The translations under genes and the position numbers were made by a program. A model generated the notes under the pieces. It made no database searches. It saw only the letters and a program-made list of their open reading frames with translations, and was not told where the DNA came from. Positions 26,123 to 35,312 of a DNA stretch of 64,000 bases are shown here, piece after piece (the stretch's first letter is position 1; each line of letters opens with the position of its first letter). The stretch spans positions 1 to 64,000 of the forward strand of contig CAKUOV010000001.1 in the NCBI GenBank assembly GCA_934670115.1. Direction: 5' to 3'. The stretch comes from an uncultured Eggerthellaceae bacterium. Its GTDB lineage: Bacteria; Actinomycetota; Coriobacteriia; Coriobacteriales; Eggerthellaceae.

Positions 26123-29100
26123 TTAAGCACGCTTCGATCGCTGGCGGGCGCAACATGCGACAATCGCAGCAACAACCATCGCCGCAAACGTGATGCCGCT
26201 TATCACGGCGCTTGCCACGAACGCCTTATTCACGTAATAGAATTCCACCTGATGTTGGCCCGGCTGCACCACCACGCCCGGAAAAAGCTCGCTGACGTGC
26301 AGAACATCGGCCTCCTGCCCATCAATGCGGCAGTGCCAGCCCGAAGAATAGGGAGCGTTGATTGCCAAAACACCCGTTTCATCGGCAGAAACGGTTCCCG
26401 ACACTTTAGGACCATCAACTACCAGGTTCTCCAGATTCACCGCATTAACGCTTTCGGTCCACGCGGCAAGCTGGTCATAGGGCGCCACTTCCAAAGAGCA
26501 CTCCCACAAGCTGAAATACCCCCAGGGGACCTTGATTTCCAGCGTTTCGACATTTCCGGGAACAGCCAGGCAGAACGTGGTTTGATCGTACCCCCAGCGG
26601 CTTTCCGCAGCGCTCAAATAGTATTCCGTTCCGTTGACGAAGAAACTGCAGCCCCATAGATTCGGATTCTCGGTGCCAAACGTGAACAGATACGCGCCGT
26701 CAACTACGGGCAGCTCGATTCTCACCGTGCTGTTCCCACCCGCATTCAGCGTGCACTCCTGAGTTGTTCCCTCGAACGCGCAGTCTTCAAACGTTACCGC
26801 CAAAGACGAAAGATCAACCGTACGAGCGGAGCCCAACAGGGCAGACTCCCCTTGGAACACAGGAATGCCGTACTCTTGCGCGCACCCTTCGGCGTTTTCC
26901 AGAACGGCAGTCTGCAAAAGCAACGCATCACGCTGCCCAAACGTGAGCTGATACGCCGCGTTGGAAGGAAGCACCGAGTTGTACCACAAATCAATCCCGC
27001 ACGCATTCGTGTTCTTCCATACCGTTTGCCCGTTCTCGAGCTGGACCTGCTCATATCCCGCTAGCGGCGTGTTCGCGTCGTATTCGGTGTTCAGCTTATA
27101 GCCCACGCCCCAAGCGTTTTCCAAGAACAGGCGGTTGCCCAAGCCGCGATACTGCGATGCAGAAAGCGTGGTGGACGTAACCGCGTACGACTTCTTCAGC
27201 ACGCGGCTCAGCGAACGCGGAATCATGGAATTGTACGCGCTGGTCCCATACGTACCGCATATCCACGAGCGGTTCTCCACGCGCGCTTCGCTGCTATCGT
27301 AAACACGATTTATGGTTGCCTCGGCGTCGTAAGTGCGGTAGAACTCATTTTCCCCAGGCTGAAGCTGCGCATATGCTGCCTGCGTGGCAGCGCTTCCTTC
27401 GAACGACTCGTTCAACTGGTCATACGAATCGTAACGCTGCACGCCCGGATGCGCACAATCATCCTCCAACGCACGAAGGGGGCCAAACGGCATGATCAGC
27501 ACCACCGCAGCGCAGAACGCGACAACGGCAAGCACGAGTGGCACGTTTTTCGCCGCACGCTTATCCCGAAAGCGCTGCGACAGCGCCAACAGAGCGATGA
27601 ACAGGCAGCCCAGTGCCAGGTGAACCATCATTCCCGCAGTAAGCGCGGGGAATTCATATCCCGATTCAGCGTTGGCAAACGCCCAGCGCGCATCAAGCGA
27701 AATCAAGCTTGCCGCCAGCAGCACGGCAACAAACACCAGCGCCGGCGCCTTGATTCGCTTTTGGCCCAGCAACGTTTCCAGCCACGCGGGCAACGCATAG
27801 TCAACCGCGAAGATAACCAGGAAATACCACCGATTCGAAGGATAGGACACGCCGCTGAACAGGCTTGATGCTGCAGGGCTTATGCTCAGCAGCAACATGA
27901 TAACGGCCAGAATCGTCTTTTTCCGCACATCGCCCGGCGCATCGCGCCAATGAATGAAAGGCATTAAAAGCAATGCCAAGGGAAAGGCGAACGTCTGCAG
28001 GTCCATAGCGGAAGCGGGTGTGTATCCCAAGAAGAAGATCTCGGGCAGCAAGGCGAGCATTTCCAGCTTTGGAAGCGGGCTCATGGTCACCAGCTGCGCC
28101 ACGCGGTCGGCGGAAAGAAACGCCTTCACCGAGGGAAGAAATGCCACGGCAGCCAGCGCAAGCGCCACCAGCATGATAAGCGCCAACACGCCCATACGGC
28201 GCGCATAAAGGGCAAACGGCGAAGCTGCGCTTTTCCGGAGTTTCGTTCCACCCTTCGCGCACGGTTCGCCAGCCGCTTCACCGGGGCCTTCGCCCGTCGT
28301 TTCCGCAGGCACGGGCGCCACGAGCGCACCTTCAGACGCACCTTCAGAGGCCTTCCCCGCGCCTTCGCCCTTTTCCCAAACAGGCAGCGAGAAAATAAGC
28401 GCGAAAATCACCAGGAACAGAACCGTCATGTAACCGAAGTAAAAGCTGTTCGCAATTGCAAGGGCGCAGGCAATGATTAGAGCAAACGGCCTGTTCGTGC
28501 ACATGAAGCGGTTGTACGCCATGATAATTAGCGGCGGCCACAGCATGGCATCTGTCATGAAATCGAATGCAAACGAGTTGTCGATGAACCAAAAGGAGCA
28601 GCCGTAGACTACTGCGCCTAAAAACGATAGGAGTGCAGGGCGCTTCTCTTGGCGACACAGGCGGTACAAAAAGAGCATGCACAGCGTTTGCTTTACGATG
28701 CTTCCCACCAGGCGCCATGCCTGCGTGGTGGCAAAATCGGCCCCCGCTGCACCAAACAGGCACTTGACCAGGAACATTACGTAGAAAAACGGCGATGTCG
28801 AATAATAGTAAGCAAATTCGGAATACAAATCGCCGCCCAAACCGTAATTCCACGACCAGAAAAGATCGCCCGAAAGAAGAGCGTTCTCAAGCAGCGAGAT
28901 GGCGGGAATCATCTGCGACGTTGCATCGCCACCAACGTAGGTAAACGCAATGAATGGGTCACCGGAAAACTGCGGAAGAAACACCGCGTGCGAGCACAAC
29001 GCCAAGAGCGCAAACACCAGCAGGGGTGCAACGTATTCAGTTACGATTCGTCTTGATTGTTGCTTGAATTTCAAAGATCCAAACGCCCCGCTTCTCAAAC

Positions 29101-29182
29101 CCTTTCGAACAAACGCTCGCAAACGTTTTCCCTGCTCTTTTTTGCAGCACCTCATTGTAACCGCGAAGCATGATAAAAGCAT
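26123..29182 (-). CDS. YfhO-family multi-spanning membrane protein
   Basis: The 1019-residue protein has about twelve membrane helices in residues 50-600, with the GT-C-like first loop (GDATSQMIPAISLLENALLSGDLFWSWNY, here given in part) and a long extracellular C-terminal beta-rich domain ending in SSGWHCRIDGQEA, GVVVQPGQHQVEFYYV and a last helix. This is the YfhO pattern; YfhO glycosylates lipoteichoic acid in Firmicutes using a lipid-linked sugar. The GtrB-like gene at 21.8 kb could supply the donor, but this is inference. The start is uncertain: ATG 29182 or ATG 29155, neither with a good ribosome site. A charged Gly/Ala/Glu-rich cytoplasmic loop lies near residues 275-310. Confidence 0.88.
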   Translation of the reverse strand: MLLSCFAVTMRCCKKEQGKRLRAFVRKGLRSGAFGSLKFKQQSRRIVTEYVAPLLVFALLALCSHAVFLPQFSGDPFIAFTYVGGDATSQMIPAISLLENALLSGDLFWSWNYGLGGDLYSEFAYYYSTSPFFYVMFLVKCLFGAAGADFATTQAWRLVGSIVKQTLCMLFLYRLCRQEKRPALLSFLGAVVYGCSFWFIDNSFAFDFMTDAMLWPPLIIMAYNRFMCTNRPFALIIACALAIANSFYFGYMTVLFLVIFALIFSLPVWEKGEGAGKASEGASEGALVAPVPAETTGEGPGEAAGEPCAKGGTKLRKSAASPFALYARRMGVLALIMLVALALAAVAFLPSVKAFLSADRVAQLVTMSPLPKLEMLALLPEIFFLGYTPASAMDLQTFAFPLALLLMPFIHWRDAPGDVRKKTILAVIMLLLSISPAASSLFSGVSYPSNRWYFLVIFAVDYALPAWLETLLGQKRIKAPALVFVAVLLAASLISLDARWAFANAESGYEFPALTAGMMVHLALGCLFIALLALSQRFRDKRAAKNVPLVLAVVAFCAAVVLIMPFGPLRALEDDCAHPGVQRYDSYDQLNESFEGSAATQAAYAQLQPGENEFYRTYDAEATINRVYDSSEARVENRSWICGTYGTSAYNSMIPRSLSRVLKKSYAVTSTTLSASQYRGLGNRLFLENAWGVGYKLNTEYDANTPLAGYEQVQLENGQTVWKNTNACGIDLWYNSVLPSNAAYQLTFGQRDALLLQTAVLENAEGCAQEYGIPVFQGESALLGSARTVDLSSLAVTFEDCAFEGTTQECTLNAGGNSTVRIELPVVDGAYLFTFGTENPNLWGCSFFVNGTEYYLSAAESRWGYDQTTFCLAVPGNVETLEIKVPWGYFSLWECSLEVAPYDQLAAWTESVNAVNLENLVVDGPKVSGTVSADETGVLAINAPYSSGWHCRIDGQEADVLHVSELFPGVVVQPGQHQVEFYYVNKAFVASAVISGITFAAMVVAAIVACCARQRSKRA

Positions 29183-29321
29183 TAGGCGCGGTTAAATTGT
29201 ATTATTTAGACAAATAACCGATAAGTCCTGCTTCTTCGCGATAAAATAAACTGATTTAGGTATTACGTAACTCATGCATTTCCGTATATTGACGCCTTAA
29301 ACGAACCCAAAGGAGTATGTC

Positions 29322-31499
29322 ATGGTTAAACGTTTTTCGCACGAACAAGGCGCCTGCACTGCCGCGAGCGCCGCACGGGGAAAAACACGCAAGAGCACCG
29401 CGTGCCTTGCAGCGGTTCTTTCGGTTGCGCTGGCCTTTTGCGTTCCCGTTGTTCCTGCCGCTTACGCCGCACAAGAAACCGCGAGCGATGTGGAAGGAAA
29501 CCCCGTCCTCATTCCTGCCGATAAGGTGGTCACGCCATCGTTCGACCTGGATAAGCTCGACGCGATTCTGAGCGAAGGCGACAACGAGGCAGACGCAACT
29601 TCCGGCGCGCAAACGTACAGCAGCATGGCCATGCTTGCATCCGATTCCGACGAAAATGACACCGCAGACGCAACAAACACACAGGTCATTGAGCTTTACG
29701 GCGATATGCAATACGATACCGCAGCCGCAGAAGCGCTCTATTCCTTTACCTCCAGCGAATATGCCATTATCGCCAACGGCGTTACGGGAGTCGATGCCCT
29801 TTCCGCAACGGCTCTGGCCGGCGCGCTTGAGTGCCCCATTTTGCTGGCGAGCTTCGATTATCTTCCCTCCGCAACCGAGCAGGCGCTTAAAACGCTCGGC
29901 GTGACCAGGCCCATCCTGGTCGGCGGCACGGCGGCCTTGTCCGAAGAAGTGGCAAGCGAAGTGCAGGCGGCCACCGGAGGCGAGCCGCTTCGCCTATGGG
30001 GCAGCGGTATCATCGACACGCAGCTTGACATCTTCCGTTATGGCCAAGAAAACAACTTGTGGAGCGACACGTGCCTGATTGCGCAAGGCATTAATTCTTA
30101 CGCCGATGCGCTTTCCTTCTCCCCTATCGCTTATAAAATGAAGGCGCCCGTTTTCCTGGTGGACGCCGATGGCCTTTTGCCCGATAGCTCGCAAAAGGCA
30201 CTCAAGTCGGGCAACTTCACCCGCGCTTACGTGGGCGGTCTTCAAGCTGCCGTTGCCGAAGAGACCATTCCCGTGGTGCGCGGGCTGCTCAGCGGAAGTG
30301 CCACCGAGTTGAACGGATCTGTGGTGCGTTTGGGCGGCAGGCTTTTGTACGACACCAGTGCCGTTATTGCAAAATGGGCTGTTGACGAGGGGATTCTTTC
30401 CTGGAACAATGCCGCGTTTGCCACAGGCACAACCATGACCGACAGCCTGGCTGGCAGCGCGGTGCAGGCGCGCGACAATTCCGTGATTCTGCTTATCGAC
30501 CCCGAATACTACTCCACGCTCAACACCATTGCCGAATACAAGAGCGACGTTGATACCATCAAGTTCTTCGGCGGCCCCATGGTGGTATCGGTTAGCACGC
30601 GCAACAATGTAACTGACACGCTGGGTCTGCCCCGCAGCGATTTAAGCGTGAGCACGCCCGATTCCGAGATTTACAACTACGAGTCCATTGCTCTTTCGCT
30701 TTCCGAGTTTGCCCAGATGGAAGTGGGTTATAAGGTCAATTCCGACGGAAGCAGCTGCAGCAAGAGCGACATTTTGGAATACCTTGACCCCACGCGCTTT
30801 GACAACACGACCTCTGAATACATGCAGTTTGTCAACATCGGCGCAGGTTATTCGGGTATTTCCGCGGAAACCATCGATGCCTTCATCGACAAATATTGCA
30901 CGGGCATTGAAAACTCCTACAACAGCGGTTCGCGCGTGGACTACTACGGCTTCCCCATTACCAGCAAACTGCGCGGCATGGGCGCAACCGTCGTTCAAGC
31001 GGCGAAGGATTACAACATCAACGAAGCGTACTTGCTGGCGCACGCCATTATCGAGAGCGAATGGGGCTGCTCTCCGCTGTCCCAAGGGCTTCTTTGGAAT
31101 CGTGATGAGCGCGAATGGGAAGACTGCGGCTATCTGAACTTCTTTGGCATTGGCGCTTTTGATAGCGACCCTGAAAATGGAGCATCGTTTGGCAAGTACT
31201 ACGGCTGGAGCACGCCCGAGGCCGCCATTCGCGGTGGTGCGGCGTGGATTTCCAAGTACTACATCCACTCGGGAAGCACCAGCTCAGGCGACCAAAACAC
31301 GCTGTGGAAGATGGCGTGGGACGCCACCGCGGCGCAAAAGTACGGCAACATGTCGCATGCGCACCAGTACGCCACCAGCCGTGAATGGGCCATTGGCATT
31401 GCGCGCACCATGGACAACTTGTACACCCGCCACATGGGGCGCTACTTTGACTTCGATGAGCTGGGGATTTCCGTTATTGTTCCTGTTTTCAACGACTAG
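29322..31499 (+). CDS. Secreted CWB2-repeat protein with glucosaminidase domain
   Basis: The 725-residue protein has a signal peptide (about 1-49), three CWB2 repeats (about 125-440; for example PILVGGTAALSEEV, RAYVGGLQAAVAEE), a spacer, and a C-terminal glucosaminidase (about 555-715) with the catalytic Glu in LLAHAIIESEWGCSPL and FFGIGAFD. It should cleave glycan strands of peptidoglycan while bound to the wall through CWB2 domains. It is divergent from the YfhO-like gene and shares its anchor type with the S8 protease. AAAGGAG lies 8 nt upstream of the ATG. A terminator follows at 31580. Confidence 0.92.
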   Translation: MVKRFSHEQGACTAASAARGKTRKSTACLAAVLSVALAFCVPVVPAAYAAQETASDVEGNPVLIPADKVVTPSFDLDKLDAILSEGDNEADATSGAQTYSSMAMLASDSDENDTADATNTQVIELYGDMQYDTAAAEALYSFTSSEYAIIANGVTGVDALSATALAGALECPILLASFDYLPSATEQALKTLGVTRPILVGGTAALSEEVASEVQAATGGEPLRLWGSGIIDTQLDIFRYGQENNLWSDTCLIAQGINSYADALSFSPIAYKMKAPVFLVDADGLLPDSSQKALKSGNFTRAYVGGLQAAVAEETIPVVRGLLSGSATELNGSVVRLGGRLLYDTSAVIAKWAVDEGILSWNNAAFATGTTMTDSLAGSAVQARDNSVILLIDPEYYSTLNTIAEYKSDVDTIKFFGGPMVVSVSTRNNVTDTLGLPRSDLSVSTPDSEIYNYESIALSLSEFAQMEVGYKVNSDGSSCSKSDILEYLDPTRFDNTTSEYMQFVNIGAGYSGISAETIDAFIDKYCTGIENSYNSGSRVDYYGFPITSKLRGMGATVVQAAKDYNINEAYLLAHAIIESEWGCSPLSQGLLWNRDEREWEDCGYLNFFGIGAFDSDPENGASFGKYYGWSTPEAAIRGGAAWISKYYIHSGSTSSGDQNTLWKMAWDATAAQKYGNMSHAHQYATSREWAIGIARTMDNLYTRHMGRYFDFDELGISVIVPVFND

Positions 31500-31579
31500 C
31501 CTTGCTTTAGTTCGCTTGTTCGCCCTTCGTTCGAGGCGAGAACAAGCTATTCGGAATCGAATCTGTTTAGAAACGTAAA

Positions 31580-31610
31580 GAAGCTCCCGAAAAGGGAGCT
31601 TCTTTTATTT
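31580..31610 (+). terminator. Intrinsic terminator of the glucosaminidase gene
   Basis: Perfect stem GAAGCTCCC/GGGAGCTTC with a five-base loop is followed by TTTTATTT. Confidence 0.92.
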
Positions 31611-31704
31611 GCAGTTGCGTTCGTTTTCGAAAAAGGCGAAGCTGGCAGCCACACTACGCTTTACATGCAAGCAGGCAGCGCCGCTGCGTTCCGCAGGGCA
31701 CAGG

Positions 31705-31825
31705 CCGCAAGCCGCGAGCCATGCATCGCGCTGGGACAAACGCCCACGGGCTGCGCACCACAGGCAGCTCATCACGCCGGGGCATCACACCCACGGACCG
31801 CAAGCCGCGAGCCATGCATCGCGCT
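31705..31825. repeat. 28-bp direct repeat, 93-bp period
   Basis: The block starting CCGCAAGCCGCGAGCCATGC is found at 31705-31732 and again at 31798-31825, where it touches the stop codon of the small minus-strand gene. Confidence 0.8.
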
Positions 31826-32100
31826 TAAATCTGATGCTTCACGCGATCGCGCTCTTCGGCACGCTTTGCATCGTTGAAGCGGTCGAGCGTACCCACCAGA
31901 TAACCGGTAATGCGGCGGATGCGCTCAAAACCAGGCGCCGGCTCGAAATAATGCAGCTCAACGTCGTCGCCGTCAACATGCGCCTCTACGCGGCATACTT
32001 CCGGATGCTGCTCTTTTGCACGCGCCACATAGGCGGCTGCTTCCTTTGCGCTGATATCCGCTTCGTACTCAAATACTACGCCATCAATTTCTTCACGCAT
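31825..32100 (-). CDS. Small protein with NrdD C-terminus-like tail
   Basis: The 91-residue protein starts MREEIDGVVFEYEADI at ATG 32100, which has GGAGAT 6 nt upstream; an ATG four codons earlier lacks spacing. Its second half (RIRRITGYLVGTLDRFNDAKRAEERDRVKH, here in parts: RITGYLVG, FNDAKRAEE, RVKH) resembles the extreme C-terminus of class III anaerobic ribonucleotide reductase NrdD, but the zinc-binding cysteines of that region are absent. No nrdD is adjacent. The function is unknown; a subunit or regulator of anaerobic nucleotide reduction is only a guess. Confidence 0.75.
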   Translation of the reverse strand: MREEIDGVVFEYEADISAKEAAAYVARAKEQHPEVCRVEAHVDGDDVELHYFEPAPGFERIRRITGYLVGTLDRFNDAKRAEERDRVKHQI

Positions 32101-32384
32101 TTTTATCTCCAATCACAATATATTGTGTTTCAAAAATCAATAACCACTATTTGTTGCGGTCTATAATAGTGCGAACAATGCAGGAAATCAACCATCAAAC
32201 GCAAAAACGCAAAAGATTATTCCTATGCAGAAGCAAGGATTTTCGACAGTTTATTTGCAGGAAAATGGTACACAGCAGAAATAGCCCAAATAGATAGCCA
32301 AACAAGTCGCAAGCAAAAGCAGCTCACCATTGCTTCTTGGGATGCCGGGAAGCAACGCCAACCAATGCAGGCGATTTTAAGCCG

Positions 32385-33440
32385 TTAAGCCGCTTCCCCT
32401 TTATCATCCCCGCCTTTGTCACCGCTCGCTTTATCATCCCTGCGCGAAAACGTTTTCGTGCGCGTAATCAGCACGGCGCCAATCAGGAAGGGAATCCAGA
32501 ACACGATGCCGCGATACACCAGACCAATAGCGGTCCCCGCAGCTGCCGTTTGCCCGAACGCCGTGAACGCAACCACCACAGCCGCTTCCACAAAGCCCAC
32601 GCCCTGCGGCGTGAACGAAACCATGGCAAACAACGTAGCAATAACGTAGCCGCAGAGCAGCACCGCGGGATCTTCCACGCCAAACGACACGCCTACCAAG
32701 CTAAAGCACGCAAGCTCGCACAAGCTGGCAACAAGCGACGTTCCGTATGCCTTGAACGCTGGCTTCGGATTTTCCAGGATAAGGCCGGCAGCATCGGAAA
32801 ACATGCAGATGATACGCTCCGCCCACGGGTCAAGCGGTCCGCGCTTGAACAAGCCCAACACCCTATTTACAAAACGCTCGATAGCGCGCGCGACATGCAG
32901 CAGCAACGCAGGATTCTTGTTCCCCAACACCATGATTGCAATCATAGCCGCCACCAGGCCAATTACCACAATGCCCGGAATGAACCACAGCGGCGACATG
33001 CCCGCGAACAGCACAGTAATGGCAAAACCCACAATCATGAGCGTCACGAATGCGCCGTCGATAGTGATTTGCATGAGCAGTGCCGCCGAAGAGGATTTAC
33101 CCGGGTCAATGCCACGTCGGCGCGCGTCGTCCACCACCAGCGTCATGCCTGCAAGGTTCAGCGAGGGCGCCACCGTATTCATGAAAAACGTGCCAAAGAC
33201 TAGGGGAAGCGTTGCGCGCGGCACCATTTTCTCGCCCACCGCCGCAAAAGAGAAAACGTAGCCAAAACTTTGCGCCACGTATTTGCACAACTGCGTAAAC
33301 ACCGCCGCGACCAGGGGAATCATCGACCCTTGCTGAACGGTTTCAGACAACTGCACCAGTTGATCGCCGCGTAAGAAAAACACGGCGAGCACCATAATGA
33401 TGACAGCTCCCACGAGCAGTTTTTTGAAATCGAATTTCAT
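32385..33440 (-). CDS. Flippase-like domain membrane protein (UPF0104/LPG synthase TM family)
   Basis: The 351-residue protein has about eight membrane helices and the family signatures VFGTFFMNTVAPSLNLAGMT and YVIATLFAMVSFTPQGVGFVE (given in part), as in AglD/YbhN and the flippase half of MprF. No C-terminal synthetase domain is present, so it probably moves a lipid-linked compound rather than lysinylating lipids. The C-terminus is a charged Lys/Asp/Gly tail (about 330-351). The start MKFDFKKLLVGAV fits the family. About 284 bp separate it from the small gene, with no gene seen between. Confidence 0.87.
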   Translation of the reverse strand: MKFDFKKLLVGAVIIMVLAVFFLRGDQLVQLSETVQQGSMIPLVAAVFTQLCKYVAQSFGYVFSFAAVGEKMVPRATLPLVFGTFFMNTVAPSLNLAGMTLVVDDARRRGIDPGKSSSAALLMQITIDGAFVTLMIVGFAITVLFAGMSPLWFIPGIVVIGLVAAMIAIMVLGNKNPALLLHVARAIERFVNRVLGLFKRGPLDPWAERIICMFSDAAGLILENPKPAFKAYGTSLVASLCELACFSLVGVSFGVEDPAVLLCGYVIATLFAMVSFTPQGVGFVEAAVVVAFTAFGQTAAAGTAIGLVYRGIVFWIPFLIGAVLITRTKTFSRRDDKASGDKGGDDKGEAA

Positions 33441-33779
33441 AGCAGCTCATTATAACGTTGCACCTGGTGCTATTGACGCCGTCTGCTCAAATGTGAACCA
33501 AAATGGCAGAAACGTGCACACGGAATGCAACGAGAACGCCACCTATGCCCCGCGCTGCGCAAATCGCCCTTCGAAGCGGCGCCCTCTGCCGCGTAAATCG
33601 CCCCGTAAAGCATCGTTATCTCCCAACATTCTTTTAAAATCGTTCACAGTTATCCAAAAAAGCGACTTTTTTGAAATCAACTCTTGAAAATCAATAACTG
33701 TGAACGATTTTTCAATGTTACCCCTCGTATCGCCGCTCCCCACAACCACTCAACAGAGCCGCAGACCCCGAGGAAGTGC
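33441..33779. other. Gene-free stretch with a long inverted repeat
   Basis: An 18-bp perfect inverted repeat AAAATCGTTCACAGTTAT (33636-33653) pairs with 33694-33711, enclosing a 40-bp spacer with a smaller AAAAAAGCGACTTTTTT hairpin. It ends in a T-run on the plus strand and an A-run on the other side, so it could terminate in either direction. No gene is seen. Confidence 0.75.
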
Positions 33780-33815
33780 AAAAAAACGTGCCCCGCGCAG
33801 TTGCAGGGCACGTTT
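33780..33815 (-). terminator. Intrinsic terminator of the MFS gene
   Basis: On the minus strand AAACGTGCCC/GGGCACGTTT with a 12-base loop is followed by a T-run, 46 bp after the stop codon. Confidence 0.9.
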
Positions 33816-33860
33816 CGAACAAGGCAACGACAAAATAAGCCGTTCTTTGAAAATTGCAGC

Positions 33861-35087
33861 CTAATCCTTCTTGACCAGCGGACGAATCAAAACCGCGCAG
33901 ACAAGACCCACAACGGCAACCGGCACGCAGAAGAACAAGCTTGCGGAGTTCCATCCAAGGGATGCCGCCAAAGGACCGAACGCTGCGGCGCCAATAACGC
34001 CACCCAGGTTCTGCAGGAAGGCAACAATAGCCATGCAGAAGCCGATCTTGGCAGGGTCGCGAGCGTACAGCGGAACGCTGGAGAATACGCCCGTTGCGCA
34101 GCAAGCGGAAAAGATGCTGTAGACGGACACGAAGACGTACGTGAGCGTCAGGTTGCTGCCAAACGCAAACGTCAGCATAACAACCGCACCGATCATGGCG
34201 AAGACCATCAGGCTCTTATGCAGGTTAAACTTGTCTGCAACAAAACCAGAGATGGGGCCAAGAGCAAGAACCAGAATGTTCGTAATACTTGCAACAGAAC
34301 CAGCAAGCTGGGTGTCCATGTGATGAACGTCTGCCAAGTATGCAGGATAGAAACCGCCGATAGCGCCTGCATTGAAGATATTCCACGTGCAGAACAGAAC
34401 GGCAATCAGGATAACACTGAACATATCGGGCTTCAAAGCGGCAGGAGCCGCAGCGGGAGCAGCTTCGCCATCGGCCGCGGGAGCCGCAGCGGGAGCTTCC
34501 TGCTTGGTCTCAACGTAAATGACCGCGACCAAAACCAAAGCGATAATGGCCACGACGCATGCGAACCACCAAGCGGCGCGCCACGTACCTGCCGTAGCAT
34601 AAATGAACGGCGTAACGTTAAACGCGACAACAACACCTGCGGGGAACCAAACGCTCCAGATACCCATTGCAAGACCCTGCTTACGCTGAGGAATAACTTC
34701 CGCAACTGCAGCAGGACCAACAACGGAAATCAAGCCCATGCCAATGCCTTCGATAAAACGCGTCGCAAGCATCATAGTTGCATTGTTGACTAAAGCACCA
34801 GCGCCCGCACCAATGGCAAGCGCAATGGCGGTGATCATAAGGCTCTTCTTTGCGCCAAGCTTCGCAAGAATGCCGCCTGCGGGGAATGCCAATACCACGC
34901 CGATCAGCGAGAACACCGACATAACCCAACCAATATTTGCGTCGGTAAAGCCAAGCTCTGAAGTAAATTCAGTTGCGAACAAAACAGGTGCCTTAAACTG
35001 GCAGAATGCCGCAAGAACGCCAACGATGAAAATCGTCACGAACATCAACCAACGACGTCCCATCGTAATTTCAGAGGCTTTTTCCAT
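33861..35087 (-). CDS. Major facilitator superfamily transporter
   Basis: The 408-residue protein has twelve predicted membrane helices, with the MFS loop motif GGILAKLGAKKSLMI after helix 2 and a short Ala/Pro/Gly-rich central loop (about 205-225). It belongs to the anion/aromatic-acid type of MFS carriers by general resemblance. GAAGGAGGGT lies 5-6 nt before the ATG. Its neighbours are a membrane LuxR regulator and a transhydroxylase-like molybdoenzyme, so uptake of the aromatic substrate or export of its product is the likely job; that is inference. A candidate operator TACCCTTT-N13-AAAGGGTA lies about 40-67 bp upstream of the start. Confidence 0.92.
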   Translation of the reverse strand: MEKASEITMGRRWLMFVTIFIVGVLAAFCQFKAPVLFATEFTSELGFTDANIGWVMSVFSLIGVVLAFPAGGILAKLGAKKSLMITAIALAIGAGAGALVNNATMMLATRFIEGIGMGLISVVGPAAVAEVIPQRKQGLAMGIWSVWFPAGVVVAFNVTPFIYATAGTWRAAWWFACVVAIIALVLVAVIYVETKQEAPAAAPAADGEAAPAAAPAALKPDMFSVILIAVLFCTWNIFNAGAIGGFYPAYLADVHHMDTQLAGSVASITNILVLALGPISGFVADKFNLHKSLMVFAMIGAVVMLTFAFGSNLTLTYVFVSVYSIFSACCATGVFSSVPLYARDPAKIGFCMAIVAFLQNLGGVIGAAAFGPLAASLGWNSASLFFCVPVAVVGLVCAVLIRPLVKKD

Positions 35088-35125
35088 AAAGTACCCTCCT
35101 TCGTCGATACGAAAAGCAGCCAGCG

Positions 35126-35154
35126 TACCCTTTTCCCCAATTCTTCAAAGGGTA
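35126..35154. promoter_or_regulatory. Candidate LuxR-type operator upstream of the MFS gene
   Basis: A perfect inverted repeat TACCCTTT (35126-35133) and AAAGGGTA (35147-35154), 13 bp apart, lies in the MFS upstream region. A related ACCCTTTACGGGGT dyad occurs between the regulator and molybdoenzyme genes. The assignment to the adjacent regulator is inference. Confidence 0.45.
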
Positions 35155-35312
35155 GGCCTGTTACGGCAAGCCTTTCATGTTATGCGAGCTAAAAGAGGAT
35201 CGAGCGATTTATCCATGCGGCCAACGGATAAATCGCACTTGGCGTGACCAATAATAAGAACGCGGCGGGCAAAAAGCAATCAGCCCCACAGTACCAAAAG
35301 CCTAAAATGCGC

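Noticed and set aside
32178..32290. Short plus-strand ORF after a TATAAT at 32162
   Set aside because: Only about 36 codons, no ribosome site, no -35 at the right distance.
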